Below the pieces are notes generated by a model. That model did no database searches. It was given only the letters and a program-made list of their open reading frames with translations, and was not told where the DNA came from. Of a stretch of 64,000 nucleotides of DNA, positions 16,479 to 26,992 are shown in pieces. Position 1 is the stretch's first letter; every line of letters begins with the position of its first letter. Both the position numbers and the translations under genes were made by a program. Source of the stretch: Pandoraea sp. PE-S2T-3 (lineage in GTDB: Bacteria; Pseudomonadota; Gammaproteobacteria; Burkholderiales; Burkholderiaceae); contig NZ_NGUQ01000005.1 in NCBI RefSeq assembly GCF_002179965.1, positions 1-64,000 of the forward strand, written 5' to 3'.

Positions 16479-17695
16479 ATGCTCAGACGCTTCTGGCTAC
16501 TGTTCGCGCAAGCGGTCACCGTGCTGCTTGCGTTGCTCTTCATCATTGCCACGCTCAAGCCGCAGTGGTTGCAACGCCAGGGTTCGTTCGGCAAACAGTT
16601 GGCCAACCCGATCATCGCCCTTCAGGAAGTCGCTCCCAGCCTGTCGGACAAGCCGGCTACCGGCTCTTACGCCGACGGCGCGCAAAAGGCCATGCCCGCG
16701 GTCGTCAGCATTTTTCCAGCAAGGAACAAAAGCAGAATCGCGACCCGCGCCTTGATGACCCGCTGTTCCGTTACTTCTTCGGCGACGGCGGCGGCACGGT
16801 GCGGCAAGACCCGGTCTCGAGCCTCGGCTCGGGCGTGATCGTCAGCAGTGAAGGCTATATTCTCACGAATCATCACGTGGTGGACGGCGCCGACGAGATC
16901 GAAGTCGCCCTCGCCGATGGCCGCAAAGCCCGCGCGAAACTCGTCGGCAGCGACCCCGAGACCGATCTGGCCGTGCTCAAGATCACGCTGGACAACCTGC
17001 CCGCCATCACGCTCGGCCGCATGGATCAGGTGCGCGTCGGCGACGTGGTGCTCGCCATCGGGAACCCGTTCGGCGTCGGCCAGACGGTGACAATGGGCAT
17101 CATCAGCGCGCTCGGCCGGAATCACCTCGACATCAGCACGTTCGAGAACTTCATCCAGACGGATGCGGCGATCAACCCCGGTAACTCCGGTGGCGCACTG
17201 GTCGACGTGAACGGCAATCTACTCGGCATCAACACCGCGATTTACTCGCGCAGCGGCGGCAACATGGGGATCGGCTTCGCCATTCCGGTGTCGACGGCGC
17301 GCACGGTGCTCGAGAGCATCATCACCAGCGGCACGGTCACGCGCGGCTGGGTCGGTGTCGAGCCGCAGGACATCACGTCCGATATCGCCGAGTCGTTCGG
17401 CTTGCAGCAGGACTCGGGCGTGATCATCGCCGGCGTCGTGCAAGGCGGGCCGGCGGACAAGGCTGGCGTGCAACCGGGCGATATCCTGACCAAGGTCAAC
17501 GACGAGTCGATCCGCGACACGACCGAGTTGCTCAACGTGATCGCGCAGATCAAGCCGGGTACGCAGGCGAAGATCCACGTCACACGCAAGAAGAAGGATA
17601 TGGACCTGACCGTGACCATCGGCAAGCGTCCGCCGCCGCCCAAGCGCCCCGCGCAGGACGACGACGACAGCAACGACGAGAACGGCGCCGACTGA
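16479..17695 (+). pseudogene. DegS/HtrA-family serine endoprotease with a one-base frameshift
   Basis: Two frames together encode a normal HtrA protease of about 405 residues. The first frame (from ATG 16479) gives an N-terminal membrane anchor ([20 protein letters not shown]) and runs to KAMPAVVSIF. The second continues SSKEQKQNRDPRLDD and holds the protease domain with His (TNHHVVD), Asp (ETDLAVLKI) and Ser (NPGNSGGALVD), then one PDZ domain and an acidic tail. One T is missing in the T-run at 16711-16715; adding it restores one reading frame. Such anchored proteases sense misfolded periplasmic protein. It may be a true mutation, a phase-variable tract, or a sequencing error. The strong downstream conservation argues that any mutation is recent. 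Confidence 0.85.
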
Positions 17696-17732
17696 CGGCA
17701 AGCTGGGGTCCACGCCCCGGCGTTGGAAGGAC

Positions 17733-17767
17733 AAAACGGCTGCGCTTCGGCGCGGCCGTTTTTGTTT
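17733..17767 (+). terminator. Rho-independent terminator of the DegS-like gene
   Basis: AAAACGGCTGCGC and GCGCGGCCGTTTT form a stem (one mismatch) with a TTCG loop, followed by TTTTTGTTT. It starts 38 bases after the stop codon. Confidence 0.8.
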
Positions 17768-17842
17768 GGCCGACGCGTTTGTCCGACGCGTCTGTCCGCC
17801 GCGTTTTGCATCGCCACGGGCTTCGCACCGGATTGGCATGGG

Positions 17843-17882
17843 TAATAAAAAAGCACGGGACGCAGCCCGTGCTTTTTTATTA
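17843..17882. terminator. Bidirectional terminator between the DegS-like gene and tatC
   Basis: GCACGGG and CCCGTGC are flanked by A-tracts and T-tracts that also pair (TAATAAAAAA / TTTTTTATTA). The structure can terminate transcription from either side, ending the tat genes on the minus strand. Confidence 0.85.
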
Positions 17883-17936
17883 CTCGTGGGGACTCACACC
17901 TTCGTCACGTCGTCACGTTGTTATGTCGTCACGTCG

Positions 17937-18722
17937 TTACGGCGTTGCCTGCCCGTTCTCTTTCTCTTCGTTCGGGTGTCCTTGCTTGACGAAGATCCGT
18001 GCGGCGATCAGGCCAAGTTCGTAGAGGATACAGAGCGGGATGGCCAGCATCAGCTGCGAGAGCATGTCCGGCGGCGTCACCACGGCGGCGAGCACGAAGG
18101 CACCAACGATCACGTACGGGCGAATCTGCTTGAGCTTCTCGATGCTCACGACGCCCATGCGCGCCAGCACCACCACGACCACCGGCACTTCGAAGGTCAC
18201 CCCGAAGCATAGGAACATGGTCAGAACAAAACTCACGTAATTGTCGATATCGGTATTCATCTCCGCGCCCAGCGGCGCGTTGTAATGCGCCATGAAGTGG
18301 AACACGGTCGGGAACACCAGAAAGTATGCGAACGCCATGCCGATCAGGAACAGCGAGTAACTGCTCACTACCAGCGGAAACACCAGCTTCTTCTCGTGCT
18401 GATAAAGCCCCGGTGCGACAAACGCCCATGCCTGATACAGCACGATGGGGAGCGCGATCACGAACGCGACCATCATCGTGACCTTCATCGGGACGAAGAA
18501 CGACCCGGTGATGTCGGTGACGATCATCTTGCCGCCAGCGGGCAGCGATTGCGTCAGCGGGCGCGAGAGCAGGCGGAAGATGTCCGGCGCCCAATACACC
18601 AGCGAGAGGAACACCACGATCACCGCCGCACCCGCGCGAATGATGCGGTTGCGCAGCTCGATCAGGTGCGAGATGAAAGTCTCTTCGGTGCCCCCGTCAG
18701 GGGTTTGCTTGTCGTCGCTCAC
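17937..18722 (-). CDS. tatC: Sec-independent protein translocase subunit TatC
   Basis: This 261-residue protein has six membrane helices and forms, with TatB, the receptor for twin-arginine signal peptides. TatC hallmarks include the N-terminal region FISHLIELRNRIIRA, VAFVIALPIVLYQAWAFVAPGL and FGVTFEVPVVVVVLARMG. The C-terminal tail is short and charged. The start codon is GTG at 18722. It is the last of tatA-tatB-tatC, with 65 bases between tatB and tatC. The Rieske protein encoded in this window is a likely substrate. Confidence 0.97.
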   Translation of the reverse strand: MSDDKQTPDGGTEETFISHLIELRNRIIRAGAAVIVVFLSLVYWAPDIFRLLSRPLTQSLPAGGKMIVTDITGSFFVPMKVTMMVAFVIALPIVLYQAWAFVAPGLYQHEKKLVFPLVVSSYSLFLIGMAFAYFLVFPTVFHFMAHYNAPLGAEMNTDIDNYVSFVLTMFLCFGVTFEVPVVVVVLARMGVVSIEKLKQIRPYVIVGAFVLAAVVTPPDMLSQLMLAIPLCILYELGLIAARIFVKQGHPNEEKENGQATP

Positions 18723-18787
18723 GTCGACTTATCCAGGAATGAGGCCGGTACGGCGCAAGGTGGCGGGAAGTAAGGTGCGCACGCGCC

Positions 18788-19330
18788 TCAGAAGAACTTG
18801 ACGGGCCGGCGCAGCTTGGCCGGCGTATGCCGCGCGACCCGCGCCGCGCCCGACTGCACTTTCGTGCGCGTGGCGCTGGCCTGCTTGAACCACACCGGCG
18901 TTGCATTGCGGCGCACGCGCCAGTTGCGGCGCTTGGTCGACGCACGAATGCCGGACGTGACGACCGGCTCGGCGAGGTAGCTGTCGGAGTAGCCGGTCGC
19001 GGCATCGGTGCCACCCCCGGCCATCTCGCTGGACGACGTGCCCGTGGCGCTGGCCCAGGCCTCGTTGAGCGAGGACTCCTGCTCATTCAGATGTTTCTGA
19101 ACCGTGCTCTGGGCGCTGCGAGCCGCGTTCTCGAACTCGCTTCGCATGTTGCGAAGTTCGTCGAGCTCCATCTCGCGGCCCACCTCGGCCTTCACATCGT
19201 TGATGTAACGCTGGGCGCGGCCAAACAGCGCACCCGCCGTGCGTGCCACCTTCGGCAGACGCTCGGGACCGATCACGACCAGCGCCACAACGCCGATCAA
19301 CATCAGTTTGGAAAGGCCGAGATCGATCAT
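18788..19330 (-). CDS. tatB: Sec-independent protein translocase subunit TatB
   Basis: This 180-residue protein begins with the TatB membrane helix MIDLGLSKLMLIGVVALVVI followed by GPERLPKVAR, which contains the conserved Glu and Pro. An amphipathic helix and a long charged helix follow to about residue 90. The last 70 residues are low-complexity and basic at the end. TatB binds signal peptides together with TatC. It lies 12 bases after tatA. Confidence 0.95.
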   Translation of the reverse strand: MIDLGLSKLMLIGVVALVVIGPERLPKVARTAGALFGRAQRYINDVKAEVGREMELDELRNMRSEFENAARSAQSTVQKHLNEQESSLNEAWASATGTSSSEMAGGGTDAATGYSDSYLAEPVVTSGIRASTKRRNWRVRRNATPVWFKQASATRTKVQSGAARVARHTPAKLRRPVKFF

Positions 19331-19342
19331 GTCGACGCCGAC

Positions 19343-19588
19343 TTAGCCTTGCTTGTTGTTGCTCGCGTCCTTGGCCTGCACGTCGATGGTCGTCGAATCG
19401 CGCAGTTCCTTGGCCGTCATCGGGTCTTCCTTGGCAGCCGGGGCGCTTTCGCCTTCCTTCATGCCATCCTTGAAACCCTTGACCGCACCGCCCAGATCGC
19501 TGCCCATGTTACGCAGCTTCTTGGTGCCAAAAACCATCATCACGATCACCAGCACGATCAGCCAGTGCCAAATACTCAACGAACCCAT
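19343..19588 (-). CDS. tatA: Sec-independent protein translocase subunit TatA
   Basis: This 81-residue protein has one N-terminal membrane helix ([16 protein letters not shown]), the [19 protein letters not shown] amphipathic helix typical of TatA, and a short acidic tail. TatA multimers form the passage for folded proteins. ATG 19588 is chosen over an in-frame start two codons upstream because GGAG lies at the proper distance before it. It is first of the tat genes and follows the HIT gene on the same strand after about 270 bases. Confidence 0.95.
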   Translation of the reverse strand: MGSLSIWHWLIVLVIVMMVFGTKKLRNMGSDLGGAVKGFKDGMKEGESAPAAKEDPMTAKELRDSTTIDVQAKDASNNKQG

Positions 19589-19856
19589 GACCACTCTCCT
19601 TGCGTGATTCGCCCTCGTCGCCTGGCGGCGAGGGTCTTATCGGACGATCCCGCCCGATGCATTGTATTTGCCCGTGTGAGCGCGGCAATGTGCCCCATTG
19701 TGGCACATCGGGCGTCACGTCCAGCATCGTAACCGCGTCAGACGCCGGGTAGAAATAAATGTTTCGTGAAACCTTTCCCGATGCGGCACTAGCGCACTGT
19801 GAACCGGCGATCTGCGGCAATTTTCCGCATCCCGCCGGGGCTTCACGTCATTTGCC

Positions 19857-20231
19857 TCACATGCGCTTCCACGGCCGCGGCCCGGCCAGAATATGCATGT
19901 GAAGATGATAAACCTCTTGTCCGCCGCCCGGGCCGTTGTTCACGACCACGCGGAAGCCGTTGCCGTCGACGTTCTCAGGGTCGCCGTCGTAGGCGTAACC
20001 CTGCTCGGCAGCGAGCTTCGGCGCGAGCAGCAGCATCTTGCCGAGCAATGCCTGGTCTTCCGGCTGGGCATCCTGCAACGTGGCGATGTGCTTGCGCGGC
20101 ACCATGAGCAGGTGCAGGTCGGCAGCCGGATTTATGTCCTTGAACACAATCACGTCGTCATCGGTGTACACCTGCGTGCTCGGGATCTGCCCGGCGACGA
20201 TTTTGCAGAAGATACAGTTGTCGTGCGTCAT
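19857..20231 (-). CDS. Histidine triad (HIT) nucleotide-binding protein, HinT type
   Basis: This 124-residue protein has the HIT fold. NCIFCKIVAGQIPS near the start is typical of the Hint branch, and HLHMHIL near residue 113 is the histidine triad with the nucleophilic His in the middle. Hint proteins hydrolyse purine nucleoside phosphoramidates such as AMP-lysine and act as small dimers in the cytoplasm. The gene sits between the his operon end (hisE, then the DUF4870 gene) and tatABC, an order common in betaproteobacteria. Confidence 0.95.
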   Translation of the reverse strand: MTHDNCIFCKIVAGQIPSTQVYTDDDVIVFKDINPAADLHLLMVPRKHIATLQDAQPEDQALLGKMLLLAPKLAAEQGYAYDGDPENVDGNGFRVVVNNGPGGGQEVYHLHMHILAGPRPWKRM

Positions 20232-20327
20232 GCGGATGTCTTCCTCTCCAATGTCTCAAAGGGAGTGACCCAAAGGGAGTGCCCCAAATCGACGGCCTCG
20301 ATCAATCGGGGCCGCCTGCGTCAGCGA

Positions 20328-20750
20328 TCAGGTGCGCGCCGCGTACATGGGCTTGTTGTCGTTCAGGTAGAGCCAGCCCTTCACGATCCGGTACAGCGTC
20401 CAGATGCCGAGCACCCAGAGAATCGCGAAGCCGACCATCACCACCGCCAGCGCCACGCCCAGCACGCCCCACAGCACCGACCACCAGAAGGTGCGGATCT
20501 GCCACGTGAAGTGCGACGCGTAGAGCGTGCCGACGGCATCGTCACGCTTGATGTAGTTGATGATGATCGCCACGATGGCTGTGACGCCGCCGGTGAGCCA
20601 AAACAGGGCGTACAGGGCGTAGAGCACGTGCGTGAGCTTGCGCAGCGCGCGCTCCTGCTCGGTCGTGGGCGGATTGACGACGTAAGGATTGCCGGCGTTG
20701 CCGGTGCTGCCGGAAGGGTTGGTCGTACCGGGGGTCTGCGGATCGTTCAT
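20328..20750 (-). CDS. DUF4870 family membrane protein
   Basis: This 140-residue protein starts with a hydrophilic Gly/Asn/Pro-rich tail of about 35 residues. Three membrane helices follow: VLYALYALFWLTGGVTAIVA, a second beginning near FWWSVLWGVLGVALAVVMV, and a short third ending IWTLYRIVKGWLYL. The pattern ALRKLTHVLYAL with a closing RIVKGWLYLNDNKPMY fits the DUF4870 family. No function is established. It is placed between hisE and the HIT gene on the same strand, so it may be co-transcribed with the his genes. Confidence 0.85.
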   Translation of the reverse strand: MNDPQTPGTTNPSGSTGNAGNPYVVNPPTTEQERALRKLTHVLYALYALFWLTGGVTAIVAIIINYIKRDDAVGTLYASHFTWQIRTFWWSVLWGVLGVALAVVMVGFAILWVLGIWTLYRIVKGWLYLNDNKPMYAART

Positions 20751-20876
20751 GGATGGTCTCCCTCGCGTCTGCCGGCGTGATGCGCCGGCATGTCGAATCG
20801 GTACAGTGTGTGCGGCGCTCAGTGCAGGTGTGCCGGCGTGCAGGCCGTTGATGCCGGCACGCCAGACTGCCCCGGA

Positions 20877-21242
20877 TCAGTCGGCGTGTTCGCCGCGCGT
20901 GCCCCGCTGAGCCTTTTCCGTCAGCCCCGAGAGGCCTTCACGGCGCGCCAGCTCGGCGAGCACTTCGTCCGGGCTCAGGTCGTGGTGCGCGAGCAGCACC
21001 ATGCAGTGGAACCACAGATCGGCTGTCTCGTTGACCAGCTTCTGGCGCAGATTGTCTGCGCCGCCGATGCGGATGTCCTTGGCGGCGAGCACCACTTCGG
21101 TGGCTTCTTCGCCGATCTTCTTGCAAATCGCGTCGTCACCCTTGTGGAACAGGCGCGCGACGTACGATTTGTCCGGATCGCCGCCACGACGCGAGGCGAT
21201 CACTTCGGCAACACGCGCAAGCGTATCGTTCATGGTGCTCAC
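20877..21242 (-). CDS. hisE: Phosphoribosyl-ATP diphosphatase HisE
   Basis: This 121-residue enzyme removes pyrophosphate from phosphoribosyl-ATP, the second step of histidine synthesis. The all-helical MazG-like core has [15 protein letters not shown] and [18 protein letters not shown], which hold the Mg-binding acidic residues. The C-terminal 20 residues are variable. Its start overlaps the hisI stop by four bases, so the two are translationally coupled; together they do the work of the fused HisIE of enterics. Confidence 0.96.
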   Translation of the reverse strand: MSTMNDTLARVAEVIASRRGGDPDKSYVARLFHKGDDAICKKIGEEATEVVLAAKDIRIGGADNLRQKLVNETADLWFHCMVLLAHHDLSPDEVLAELARREGLSGLTEKAQRGTRGEHAD

Positions 21243-21637
21243 TTATAGATCTTGTGCGGGTCTTTGAGCACCGGCTCGACAGTGGCCCATTGGCCGTCGT
21301 CGACAGTGCCCTCGAACTTCTGGAAGAAGCAGGAGTGGCGGCCGGTATGGCACGCAATGCCGTCGATCTGCTCGACCTTGAGCAGCACCACGTCTTCGTC
21401 GCAATCGAGGCGGATCTCGTGCACCTTCTGCACGTGGCCCGACTCTTCGCCCTTGTGCCACAGGCGTTTGCGCGAGCGCGAGTAGTAGACGGCTTCGCGG
21501 GTCTCGACCGTGCGCGCGAGCGCTTCACGGTTCATCCACGCGAACATCAGCACGTCGTTGCTGCCGACTTCCTGCGCGATCACGGGCACGAGGCCCTGCG
21601 CGTCCCAACTTACCTTGTCCAGCCAGTCTTGCGTCAT
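21239..21637 (-). CDS. hisI: Phosphoribosyl-AMP cyclohydrolase HisI
   Basis: This 132-residue enzyme opens the purine ring of phosphoribosyl-AMP, step three of histidine synthesis. Family signatures are [12 protein letters not shown], the [18 protein letters not shown] stretch, the [11 protein letters not shown] metal site and the cysteine-bearing [14 protein letters not shown] 21637 gives the expected length; the frame stays open further upstream only as a shadow of hisF. It lies 17 bases after hisF and overlaps hisE by four. Confidence 0.96.
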   Translation of the reverse strand: MTQDWLDKVSWDAQGLVPVIAQEVGSNDVLMFAWMNREALARTVETREAVYYSRSRKRLWHKGEESGHVQKVHEIRLDCDEDVVLLKVEQIDGIACHTGRHSCFFQKFEGTVDDGQWATVEPVLKDPHKIYK

Positions 21638-21654
21638 GATCCGTTGATTCCCGT

Positions 21655-22428
21655 TCAGAGCCGCACCGAAATGCCCTTGTCGGCCATGAAGCGCTTGGCT
21701 TCGCCGACGGTGTGCTCGCCGTAATGGAAGATGCTGGCGGCGAGGACGGCGTCGGCATGGCCTTGCGTCACGCCGTTGGCCAGATCGGCCAGCGAACCCA
21801 CGCCGCCCGAGGCGATCACGGGGATGCTCACGGCGTCCGACACGGCGCGCGTGAGCGCCAGATCGAAGCCGCTCTTGGTGCCGTCGCGGTCCATGCTGGT
21901 GAGCAGAATCTCGCCCGCGCCCAGCTCGGCAATCTTCTTCGCCCAAGCCACGACATCGAGCCCAGTGGCCTTGCGGCCGCCATGCGTGAAGACTTCCCAG
22001 CGCGGCGTTTCGCCGTCCGCCGAGACGCGCTTGGCGTCGATCGCCACGACGATGCACTGCGCACCGTGCTTGGCCGACGCGTCGGCGATCAGTTGCGGAT
22101 TCGCCACAGCCGACGAGTTCATGCTGACCTTGTCGGCACCGGCGTTGAGCAGCCGGCGCACGTCGGCGACTTCGCGCACGCCGCCACCCACCGTCAACGG
22201 AATGAACACCTGCGCCGCCACCGATTCGATGATCGGCAGAATCAGGTCGCGCCCGTCGGAGGTGGCCGTGATGTCGAGAAACGTCAGTTCGTCGGCGCCC
22301 TGCTCGTCATAGCGGCGGGCAATTTCGACGGGGTCGCCCGCGTCGCGCAATTCAACGAAATTGACACCCTTGACCACTCGGCCAGCCGTCACGTCCAGGC
22401 ACGGGATGATGCGTTTAGCGAGAGCCAT
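21655..22428 (-). CDS. hisF: Imidazole glycerol phosphate synthase subunit HisF
   Basis: This 257-residue TIM-barrel protein joins ammonia from HisH to PRFAR, forming imidazole glycerol phosphate and AICAR. Catalytic Asp is in [15 protein letters not shown] near the start, and the second is in [29 protein letters not shown] and [11 protein letters not shown] bind phosphate. The start at 22428 gives the standard [13 protein letters not shown]-terminus. hisA, its evolutionary sibling, lies 38 bases upstream. Confidence 0.97.
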   Translation of the reverse strand: MALAKRIIPCLDVTAGRVVKGVNFVELRDAGDPVEIARRYDEQGADELTFLDITATSDGRDLILPIIESVAAQVFIPLTVGGGVREVADVRRLLNAGADKVSMNSSAVANPQLIADASAKHGAQCIVVAIDAKRVSADGETPRWEVFTHGGRKATGLDVVAWAKKIAELGAGEILLTSMDRDGTKSGFDLALTRAVSDAVSIPVIASGGVGSLADLANGVTQGHADAVLAASIFHYGEHTVGEAKRFMADKGISVRL

Positions 22429-22466
22429 GATGTTGGCACACGAGACGGCCACAGCCGTGAGCTCGC

Positions 22467-23216
22467 TTATGCCGCTCCTTGGGAAAGCTCGTCTGCGCGC
22501 GTTTGCGCCGACGAGAAATTCAGGTCGCCCGAGTAGATCGCGCGACCGCAGATGACGCCTTCGACGCCCTCGTTCTGCACGTCGCACAGCGCATCGATGT
22601 CACCCAGATTCGACAGACCGCCGCTGGCGATCACCGGCACCGTCACAGCCTGCGCGAGACGCACGGTCGCTTCGATGTTGATGCCTTGCAGCATGCCGTC
22701 ACGGCCGATGTCGGTGTAGATGATCGACTCGATACCGTAATCTTCGAACTTGCGCGCGAGATCCACGACTTCGTGACCGCTCAGCTTGCTCCAGCCATCG
22801 GTCGCCACTTTGCCGTCCTTGGCGTCGAGGCCCACGATGATGTGCCCGCCGAAGGCGCTGCAAGCGTCCTTCAGGAAGCCGGGGTCCTTCACCGCCGCCG
22901 TGCCGATGATCACGTACGACAGACCGTCGTCGAGATAGCGCTCGATGGTGTTCAGGTCGCGAATGCCGCCGCCCAGCTGGACGGGGATGTCTTGACCCAC
23001 TTCCTGGATGATGGAGCGGATGGCAGCCTCGTTACGCGGCTTGCCAACGAATGCGCCGTTCAAGTCCACCAGATGGAGGCGGCGTGCACCCTGCTCGACC
23101 CAATGTCGGGCCATGGCAGCGGGGTCCTCCGAGAAAACAGTGGCTTGATCCATGTCGCCTTGTTTAAGGCGTACACATTGACCGTCTTTAAGGTCGATGG
23201 CCGGGATGAGCAGCAT
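22467..23216 (-). CDS. hisA: Phosphoribosylformimino-AICAR ribotide isomerase HisA
   Basis: This 249-residue TIM-barrel enzyme carries out the Amadori rearrangement of ProFAR to [25 protein letters not shown] at the start and [14 protein letters not shown] in the middle hold the two catalytic aspartates, and [13 protein letters not shown] and [11 protein letters not shown] bind phosphate. ATG 23216 gives the normal N-terminus. It lies between hisH and hisF, with 188 bases to hisH. Confidence 0.97.
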   Translation of the reverse strand: MLLIPAIDLKDGQCVRLKQGDMDQATVFSEDPAAMARHWVEQGARRLHLVDLNGAFVGKPRNEAAIRSIIQEVGQDIPVQLGGGIRDLNTIERYLDDGLSYVIIGTAAVKDPGFLKDACSAFGGHIIVGLDAKDGKVATDGWSKLSGHEVVDLARKFEDYGIESIIYTDIGRDGMLQGINIEATVRLAQAVTVPVIASGGLSNLGDIDALCDVQNEGVEGVICGRAIYSGDLNFSSAQTRADELSQGAA

Positions 23217-23404
23217 AGGCAATCGTGAAACGTCGCTAGTGGGAAGTAAAAGGAATTCGCGAAAAACGCGGACAACGCAAAACCGATCCCTGCCCTGCAA
23301 GGCGCCGGCACGTCGGGATCGGAATATTCAACATGACACAGTATAAGCTGGCTCAGCCGAGAGGCCCGGGCGCCAAAGCGCCGCACGGGTCCCGCTCAGG
23401 CGGG

Positions 23405-24043
23405 TTAAGGTTTCCACTGTGCAAAATTGCGGTAAAGCGCGAGCCCTGCGTGGGCGCTCTTTTCCGGGTGGAACTGGGTGGCAAAGATATTATCTTGGGC
23501 CACTGCACAGGTAAAGGGCACCCCATAGACCGTCTCGCCCGCCGTCAGTTCGGCGCTCGCAGGGACGACGTAGTAACTGTGCACGAAATAAAAGTAGCTG
23601 TCGTCGGGCACACCGGCCCAGATCGGGTGAGCCCGGGACTGACGCACGCGGTTCCAGCCCATCTGCGGCACCTTGAAGCGCGAACCGTCGTCCTGCAACT
23701 GGCCTTCCAGATCGAAGCGCACCACGCGGCCCGGCAGCAGCCCAAGCGCAGGCGTGTTGCCCTCGTCGGAAATGTCGAACAGCATCTGCTCGCCCACGCA
23801 CACGCCGAACATCGGCTTGGTGGCGGCGGCTTCGACAACGGCTTCGCGCAGGCCCGACTCGTTCAGGCAGCCCATGCAGTCGCGCATGGCGCCCTGACCC
23901 GGCAGCACCACGCGGTCGGCGGCGCGAATCTCGGCGGCGTCGCTGCTGATGCTCACGTCGGCTTCCGGCGCGGCAGCGCGCAGCGCCTGATAGACCGAGC
24001 GCAGGTTGCCCATTCCGTAGTCGACAATCGCAATCTTATTCAT
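23405..24043 (-). CDS. hisH: Imidazole glycerol phosphate synthase glutaminase subunit HisH
   Basis: This 212-residue class I glutamine amidotransferase makes ammonia for HisF. The catalytic triad is Cys82 (FGVCVGEQM), His192 and Glu194 (FHPEKS). [14 protein letters not shown] is the standard N-terminus. Its start overlaps the stop of the marC-like gene by four bases (ATGA), so it is coupled to that gene rather than directly to hisB. Confidence 0.97.
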   Translation of the reverse strand: MNKIAIVDYGMGNLRSVYQALRAAAPEADVSISSDAAEIRAADRVVLPGQGAMRDCMGCLNESGLREAVVEAAATKPMFGVCVGEQMLFDISDEGNTPALGLLPGRVVRFDLEGQLQDDGSRFKVPQMGWNRVRQSRAHPIWAGVPDDSYFYFVHSYYVVPASAELTAGETVYGVPFTCAVAQDNIFATQFHPEKSAHAGLALYRNFAQWKP

Positions 24044-24675
24044 CTCAAACCCGGCAGCAGTATTTTCAAACCATCGATAATGAATTCCACGGCCAGCGCC
24101 GAGAGGATCAACCCCATCAGGCGCGTGCCGATGTTGATACCCGTGCGGCCCAGCCAGCCTTCGATTCGCCCGGCACTGCGCAGCGCCACCCAGCACACCG
24201 CGCCGACACCCACACCGATCGCCATCAACGCCAGAATCTGCGTCCACCCGGCAGCACGGCCCGAGTAAATGATCACGGTACTGATCGTGCCCGGCCCCGT
24301 GAGCAACGGAATGGCCAGCGGCACCACGGCGATGTTCGGCCGCTCTTCCGCCTCATGACGCTCTTCGGCGGTCGCGCGCGTGTTGCCGGTCTGCGCGTTG
24401 ATCATGTTCACTGCCATAAGCAGCATGATCACCCCGCCGCCGACTTCGAGCGACGCAATCGAGATACCGAAAAAACGGATGATGTGCTCGCCGAACAGGC
24501 CCGAGCCCGCCACCACCAGTGCCACCGCAATCGCCGCCACATTGATCGTATGGCGTTTCTCTTCGCGCGTCTGCGTGGACGTCAGGCTGATGAACAGCGG
24601 GATCGCCCCCAGCGGGTTGATCAGGGCCAGCAGCGAAATAAAGAACTTGAAGGCGTCGAGCGTCATCGTGGGCAC
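24040..24675 (-). CDS. MarC family membrane protein
   Basis: This 211-residue protein has six predicted membrane helices. [22 protein letters not shown] near the start and [19 protein letters not shown] in the middle are MarC-family marks. The family was once tied to multidrug resistance in error and has no settled function. It sits between hisB and hisH, overlaps hisH by four bases, and so is part of the his transcription unit in this organism. Similar placement is found in Burkholderia relatives, to my knowledge. Confidence 0.92.
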   Translation of the reverse strand: MPTMTLDAFKFFISLLALINPLGAIPLFISLTSTQTREEKRHTINVAAIAVALVVAGSGLFGEHIIRFFGISIASLEVGGGVIMLLMAVNMINAQTGNTRATAEERHEAEERPNIAVVPLAIPLLTGPGTISTVIIYSGRAAGWTQILALMAIGVGVGAVCWVALRSAGRIEGWLGRTGINIGTRLMGLILSALAVEFIIDGLKILLPGLR

Positions 24676-24758
24676 GCGGCGCCGGCATTCCGCCGGGGCA
24701 AAGAATCGTCGCAGGGGCCGCCAGCCACATAGGCCGGCGGGCTATCTCGCTGGCTCGC

Positions 24759-25346
24759 TTACAGGCTGCCCTTCGTGGACGGCACGACACCCGCCGCACG
24801 CGGATCGATCTCGACCGCCATGCGCAGCGCGCGTCCGAACGCCTTGAACACCGTTTCACACTGGTGGTGGGCGTTGATGCCGCGCAGGTTGTCGATATGC
24901 AGCGTCACGCCGGCATGATTGACGAAGCCACGGAAGAATTCGATGGTCAGGTCGACGTCGAAGCTGCCCACGCGCGCACGCGTGAACGGCACATGAAATT
25001 CGAGCCCCGGACGTCCGGAGAAGTCGATCACCACGCGCGAGAGCGCTTCGTCGAGGGGCACATAGCTGTGGCCGTAGCGCACGAGGCCCTTCTTGTCGCC
25101 CACGGCCTTGGCCACGGCCATGCCCAGCGTGATGCCGACGTCTTCCACCGTGTGGTGGTCGTCGATGAACGTATCGCCCTTGGCCTCGACTTCCATGTCG
25201 ATGAGGCCATGACGCGCGATCTGGTCGAGCATGTGGTCCAGAAACGGTACGCCGGTGTCGAGCGTCTTCCGGCCGGTGCCGTCCAGATCGATCTTGACGC
25301 GTATTTGCGTTTCGCTGGTATCGCGAACGACTTCCGCAATGCGCAT
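24759..25346 (-). CDS. hisB: Imidazoleglycerol-phosphate dehydratase HisB
   Basis: This 195-residue enzyme dehydrates imidazole glycerol phosphate to imidazole acetol phosphate. It is the monofunctional form without the N-terminal phosphatase found in enterics. The manganese-binding His-rich motifs are [26 protein letters not shown] and the later [15 protein letters not shown]. The N-terminus [14 protein letters not shown] is typical. It follows hisC after 27 bases. Confidence 0.97.
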   Translation of the reverse strand: MRIAEVVRDTSETQIRVKIDLDGTGRKTLDTGVPFLDHMLDQIARHGLIDMEVEAKGDTFIDDHHTVEDVGITLGMAVAKAVGDKKGLVRYGHSYVPLDEALSRVVIDFSGRPGLEFHVPFTRARVGSFDVDLTIEFFRGFVNHAGVTLHIDNLRGINAHHQCETVFKAFGRALRMAVEIDPRAAGVVPSTKGSL

Positions 25347-25373
25347 GATGGTGAGTTCTCGTCTTGTAGCTTG

Positions 25374-26438
25374 TTAGAGTGATGCGGCCAAGGCTTCGAC
25401 CATCGCCGCATTCTCCGTGGGGGTGCCGACCGTCAAGCGCAGGCAATTGGCCAGCAATACGTGCATTTTACCCACGTTTTTGATCAACACCTTGCGGGCG
25501 AGCAGGCCCGCGAAGGTTTTGTCGGCATCCGGCACCCGCACGAGCAGGAAATTCGCATCGCTCGGGTACACGCTCACCCCGGGCAGCGCCGCCACGGCAG
25601 CCGCCAGCCGGCTGCGCTCGGCCCGCAATTCGGCCGCCTGCGCATCGAGCACGTCCAGGTGATCGAGCATGAATTCGGCACACGCCTGCGTGAGCACGTT
25701 CACGTTGTACGGCGGACGCACCTTGTCGAATTGGTCGAGCCACTGCGCACTGCCGGCCAGATACCCCAGCCGGATCCCGGCCAGCCCCAGCTTCGACACC
25801 GTGCGCATGACGACGACGTTCGGGAAATCCGCCAGACGCGGCATCCACGTCTTGCCCGCAAACGGCTGGTAAGCCTCGTCGATGACCACGAGGCCGCCGC
25901 TGGCGGCGCGCACCAGCGTCTCGATCTCGTCGTCGGCAAACAGGTTGCCGGTCGGGTTGTTCGGGTACGCCAGATACACCACCGCGCCCGGATGCGCCGC
26001 AATGGCGTTCAGCATGGCCGGCATATCGAGCGAGAAGTCAGCCTTCAGCGGCACGCCCACGAACTCGATGCCCGCAAAGCGCGACGACATTTCGTACATC
26101 ACGAAACCCGGCATCGGTGCGATCACTGCTGCGCCCGGACGGGCCGTGGCGGTCGCGATCATGCTGATGATTTCGTCAGATCCGTTGCCCAGCAACAGCT
26201 TCGCCCTGGCCGGCACACCCATCGCATGCGAGAGCTTGGCGAGCAGCGCAGCGGGGCGCGGCGCCGGGTAGCGATTGAGGGCCACCTCGGCCAGACGATG
26301 ACCCAGCGCGGTGCGCAGGGCTTCGGGCAGCCCGTAGGGGTTCTCCATCGCGTCGAGCTTCAGCAGGCCGCTGGCATCGGGCACGGGATAGGTGCTCATG
26401 GCGAGCACTTCGGGGCGAATCACTTGATCGACAGACAT
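25374..26438 (-). CDS. hisC: Histidinol-phosphate aminotransferase HisC
   Basis: This 354-residue PLP enzyme transfers an amino group to imidazole acetol phosphate. Fold type I features include [33 protein letters not shown] and the PLP lysine in [18 protein letters not shown] 26438 gives the usual length; the longer open frame upstream is low-complexity. A 110-base gap separates it from the upstream secreted-protein gene. Burkholderiaceae often have a second hisC elsewhere, which cannot be judged here. Confidence 0.95.
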   Translation of the reverse strand: MSVDQVIRPEVLAMSTYPVPDASGLLKLDAMENPYGLPEALRTALGHRLAEVALNRYPAPRPAALLAKLSHAMGVPARAKLLLGNGSDEIISMIATATARPGAAVIAPMPGFVMYEMSSRFAGIEFVGVPLKADFSLDMPAMLNAIAAHPGAVVYLAYPNNPTGNLFADDEIETLVRAASGGLVVIDEAYQPFAGKTWMPRLADFPNVVVMRTVSKLGLAGIRLGYLAGSAQWLDQFDKVRPPYNVNVLTQACAEFMLDHLDVLDAQAAELRAERSRLAAAVAALPGVSVYPSDANFLLVRVPDADKTFAGLLARKVLIKNVGKMHVLLANCLRLTVGTPTENAAMVEALAASL

Positions 26439-26548
26439 GAGGGTCGGACCACCTGAATGGATAACGCGCGAATCGGTTTGAAGGACTGAAGCGTGTGAAT
26501 CTACGAAGTCTACGAGCCGCCGAGGTCTACGACGCCAGCCGCGGCAAA

Positions 26549-26992
26549 TCAGTTGAAAGCGAACGTCAGCAGTCCGGCATCGGCCCCGTCGATCTTGACG
26601 GTGCAGCGGCGCCCGGTCTCCACGCTGCCGAGCGCATCGGTGATGCGCTGCACGCGCACGCCGGTTTGCCACGACAGCGCCTGCGCCACCGCCGGGCTCA
26701 CGCGCGCGGGCGATTCCTCGGCTTCGCAACGCATGGCCACCAGCCGGTTGCCCACGCGGCCGAACACACCGTGCGCGACTTCGTCGTCGGTGCCGCGCAA
26801 GGCCGTCTTGCCGTCCAGACGCAGCACGTAGACGTCGTTATCGAACGCCTGCCGGCGCACGCATACGGTCATGCGCTCGACGGACGCGCCTTCGAACGTC
26901 GCGTGCTGGCAGTAATTCCCGGCAGCATGCGCCGCTGAGCCGGCCGCCGCGCCGAGCGCGAACAGCGCGGTAACACGCACAACGAAGCGCAT
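26549..26992 (-). CDS. Hypothetical secreted protein within the his cluster
   Basis: From ATG 26992 this is a 147-residue protein. The first 23 residues look like a signal peptide ([21 protein letters not shown]). The mature part has four cysteines (in NYCQH, TVCVRR, AMRCEAE and RRCTVK), suggesting two disulfides in the periplasm. I do not recognise the family. No clear ribosome binding site marks the start, and the frame stays open upstream, so the N-terminus is uncertain. It lies between hisD and hisC on the same strand and is likely co-transcribed, although a secreted protein has no obvious role in histidine synthesis. Confidence 0.7.
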   Translation of the reverse strand: MRFVVRVTALFALGAAAGSAAHAAGNYCQHATFEGASVERMTVCVRRQAFDNDVYVLRLDGKTALRGTDDEVAHGVFGRVGNRLVAMRCEAEESPARVSPAVAQALSWQTGVRVQRITDALGSVETGRRCTVKIDGADAGLLTFAFN

